Source: Yarrowia lipolytica (lineage: Eukaryota > Ascomycota > Dipodascomycetes > Dipodascales). Taken from it: a stretch of DNA of 64,000 nucleotides. Shown here one piece after another: positions 62,637-64,000 of the stretch (its first letter is position 1; each line of letters starts with the position of its first letter). The notes under the pieces are model-generated. The model made no database searches, was not told the origin of the DNA, and was given only the letters and a program-made list of their open reading frames with translations. The stretch is taken from assembly GCF_001761485.1 (NCBI RefSeq), contig NC_090772.1, forward strand, positions 2,726,501-2,790,500, given 5' to 3'. Both the position numbers and the translations under genes were made by a program.

Positions 62637-62638
62637 GC

Positions 62639-64000
62639 TTACTGGTTCTGCCCCGGTCGGAGCATTGTGTCCACCTCATGGAGAGTGGTCACCCTAGGGG
62701 GGTTCGGGGGACTGTTCGGGGGTTCTACAATCTCGTCTACCGAGCTGAGTGTCGCACCGTCGTGGAAAACTTTGAAGTGGCATGTAGACAGGAATGTCGG
62801 GCACCTCCCGTCAATGAACTTTGCTACCTCCTGAGAAGGCAGCCAGCAGAGTCTGTTCTCCGACCTGTCCGGGTTCAGGATTTGCACCGGAACCTCGCTC
62901 GAGGCGGTCTGGAAGACCGCAATGTGCTTCTTGCCGAGCGTGGTGTGAGAGGGCTCGCCAGAGAAACTGGAGGTGGTGTGCCCTCCTCGGGGTCGGCCCT
63001 CGTGGATACTTCCGGGGGGGGGTTGTGTTTGGTTGGTCGTGTTGGGACTGGTGTGGTCGTGGGGAAGGCCGTTGTTGGTGGCCTCGGTGTTAAGCGGGGT
63101 AGCGGGGGGAAGAAACTGGGTGACATCAGGGGCTACTTCAGGGTGAGCAAGTGCGTCAGGCTGGGTGTCAAAGCCGTTCATGGATACGTCAGCCTGTTCC
63201 GTTTCCTGGTCGTCGGGAACTGTGTCTTCCTCGGAGGCGGGGATGTTGATGGGTAGATTCTGAGTTCCATGCTGCTGGTTCGTAGAGGGCAGCTGGTTAG
63301 TTTGCTCGGTCTCTTCGGGTGTGTCCTCTCCGGTTTTGTCGCTCAAGACTTCAAAGTTGTAGTAAGATCGGAGGGGCTTCTGACCGGTGGGTTGGGGGGA
63401 CGTGTCTCGAGTCCGTCTATGTCTAGGGGACTTAGTGCCGACGGTCTCCCACTGGTGAGTAGCAGGCGTGTGGTGGAACTTGCGAGTTTGGACCGGGGGC
63501 TCCACGGTGGATGGGGCATGGATGGAAGCAAGGGCTTTACCTCTCTGTGGGAGGGTACCCTGGTGAGCGCGGGTGCGGAAGATCTTGGGAGTGACCATGT
63601 CTTTCTCGGGGCAGGCCTCCCGGATGTGCTTAGTGCTCTTGCACTTAACACAGATGTTATCGCCGTTGGCGAAGTGCATCTTGATCAACTTTGAGCCGGT
63701 AAGCCTAGCCTTGGTGGGATCCAGGTTGACGAAGAAGTCGGGGATGGTCTGGGGCAGGGTGGAGCCTAGGAGAGCACGAACTGCGATCACAGGACCCGAG
63801 ATGTTCTGATGGTTGGCAGAGGTCATCAGAAGGGTGCCACTCAAGAGGGAGGAACCTGGAATGGCCTGATCAATGTCTACGTCGAACTGGTTGAGAATAG
63901 CGTTGAGGTGGATCTTGAAAGCATCCTCCGTCTGACGCTCCATCTTCATGTACGAGGGTAGGTTGAAGTAGTAAAGTACTCTTCGTCCAGCAGGGTTAGC
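62639..64000 (-). CDS. LINE ORF1 protein, C-terminal part, copy 2
   Basis: The last 453 codons plus TAA (62641-62639) of ORF1, identical to the corresponding part of the copy at 2181-4325. It includes the zinc knuckle (CVKCKSTKHIREAC, near 63640-63660) and the Pro/Thr/Gln-rich tail. The N terminus lies beyond the window. Confidence 0.9.
   Translation of the reverse strand, partial: ANPAGRRVLYYFNLPSYMKMERQTEDAFKIHLNAILNQFDVDIDQAIPGSSLLSGTLLMTSANHQNISGPVIAVRALLGSTLPQTIPDFFVNLDPTKARLTGSKLIKMHFANGDNICVKCKSTKHIREACPEKDMVTPKIFRTRAHQGTLPQRGKALASIHAPSTVEPPVQTRKFHHTPATHQWETVGTKSPRHRRTRDTSPQPTGQKPLRSYYNFEVLSDKTGEDTPEETEQTNQLPSTNQQHGTQNLPINIPASEEDTVPDDQETEQADVSMNGFDTQPDALAHPEVAPDVTQFLPPATPLNTEATNNGLPHDHTSPNTTNQTQPPPGSIHEGRPRGGHTTSSFSGEPSHTTLGKKHIAVFQTASSEVPVQILNPDRSENRLCWLPSQEVAKFIDGRCPTFLSTCHFKVFHDGATLSSVDEIVEPPNSPPNPPRVTTLHEVDTMLRPGQNQ

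Larger units (their letters stand above)
58314..64000 (-). mobile_element. L1-clade LINE (Ylli-type), copy 2, 3' part
   Basis: Minus-strand element running off the right edge. Its 3' end is an A14 tail (T14 at 58314-58327 on the plus strand), preceded by a roughly 400-bp 3' UTR, a complete ORF2 and 454 codons of ORF1. Combined with the start seen in copy 1, the distance from ORF1 ATG to tail is about 6.47 kb. Identical by eye to copy 1 wherever both are present. Its target duplication cannot be seen because the 5' end is outside. Confidence 0.93.

Noticed and set aside
1-64000. Search for CRISPR arrays, bacterial operons or rRNA genes
   Set aside because: None seen; the window is ordinary nuclear yeast DNA with LINE copies.

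Overview
The window looks like nuclear DNA of the yeast Yarrowia lipolytica. The evidence is a set of single-exon yeast genes with long intergenic gaps, intron-bearing tRNA-Ile(AAU) and tRNA-Phe(GAA) genes, a SurE-type acid phosphatase of the YlPHO2 kind, and two copies of an L1-clade LINE matching my memory of Ylli from this species. The assignment rests on recognition, not on a search.

Layout: a minus-strand LINE occupies the left edge (1 to about 4444: start of ORF2, all of ORF1, 5' leader). A second minus-strand copy occupies the right edge (58314-64000: poly(A), 3' UTR, all of ORF2, most of ORF1). Where they overlap (1-3542 against 60459-64000) they are colinear with a constant offset of 60458 and I found no difference. 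A short 5'-truncated LINE in the opposite orientation (25943-26464) has a 7-bp target duplication.

Between the large copies lies a unique block of about 54 kb: two convergent F-box genes (6.6-8.5 kb); proteasome alpha3 PRE9 (9.7-10.4); two tandem splicing-factor genes, URN1-like and PRP6 (11.8-16.0); the F1-ATPase chaperone ATP12 (16.9-17.7); two tRNA genes (18.7-19.0); a KH protein (21.3); an HSL-type esterase (23.1); a Ser-rich disordered protein (24.3-25.5); the mitochondrial enoyl reductase ETR1 (26.8-27.9); a divergent pair of flavodoxin-like quinone reductases (29.3 and 31.5); an F-box/JmjC protein (33.6-35.2); a decayed PPWD1-type cyclophilin (about 35.95-36.55); a 37-residue zinc-finger miniprotein (37.8); the Golgi apyrase YND1 (38.2-40.1); two proteins of unknown function (41.3, 43.5); an alpha/beta-hydrolase fused to a tyrosine-phosphatase domain (45.1-46.9); a Crp1/Mdg1-like protein with a very long acidic tail (48.2-51.1); a small acidic protein (52.2); an arrestin-like PPxY protein (54.8); and the acid phosphatase (55.8-56.9).

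Gene starts were set at the first well-supported ATG. Several longer frames begin at GTG or TTG and were trimmed. The block is a mosaic of housekeeping genes rather than one pathway; the linked themes are splicing (URN1-like, PRP6, PPWD1 relic), ubiquitin/F-box biology, and redox flavoproteins. The most unusual material is in the LINE: complementary segments in its 5' leader and 3' UTR, a third basic ORF overlapping the end of ORF2, and a TAA-GC-ATG junction between ORF1 and ORF2.
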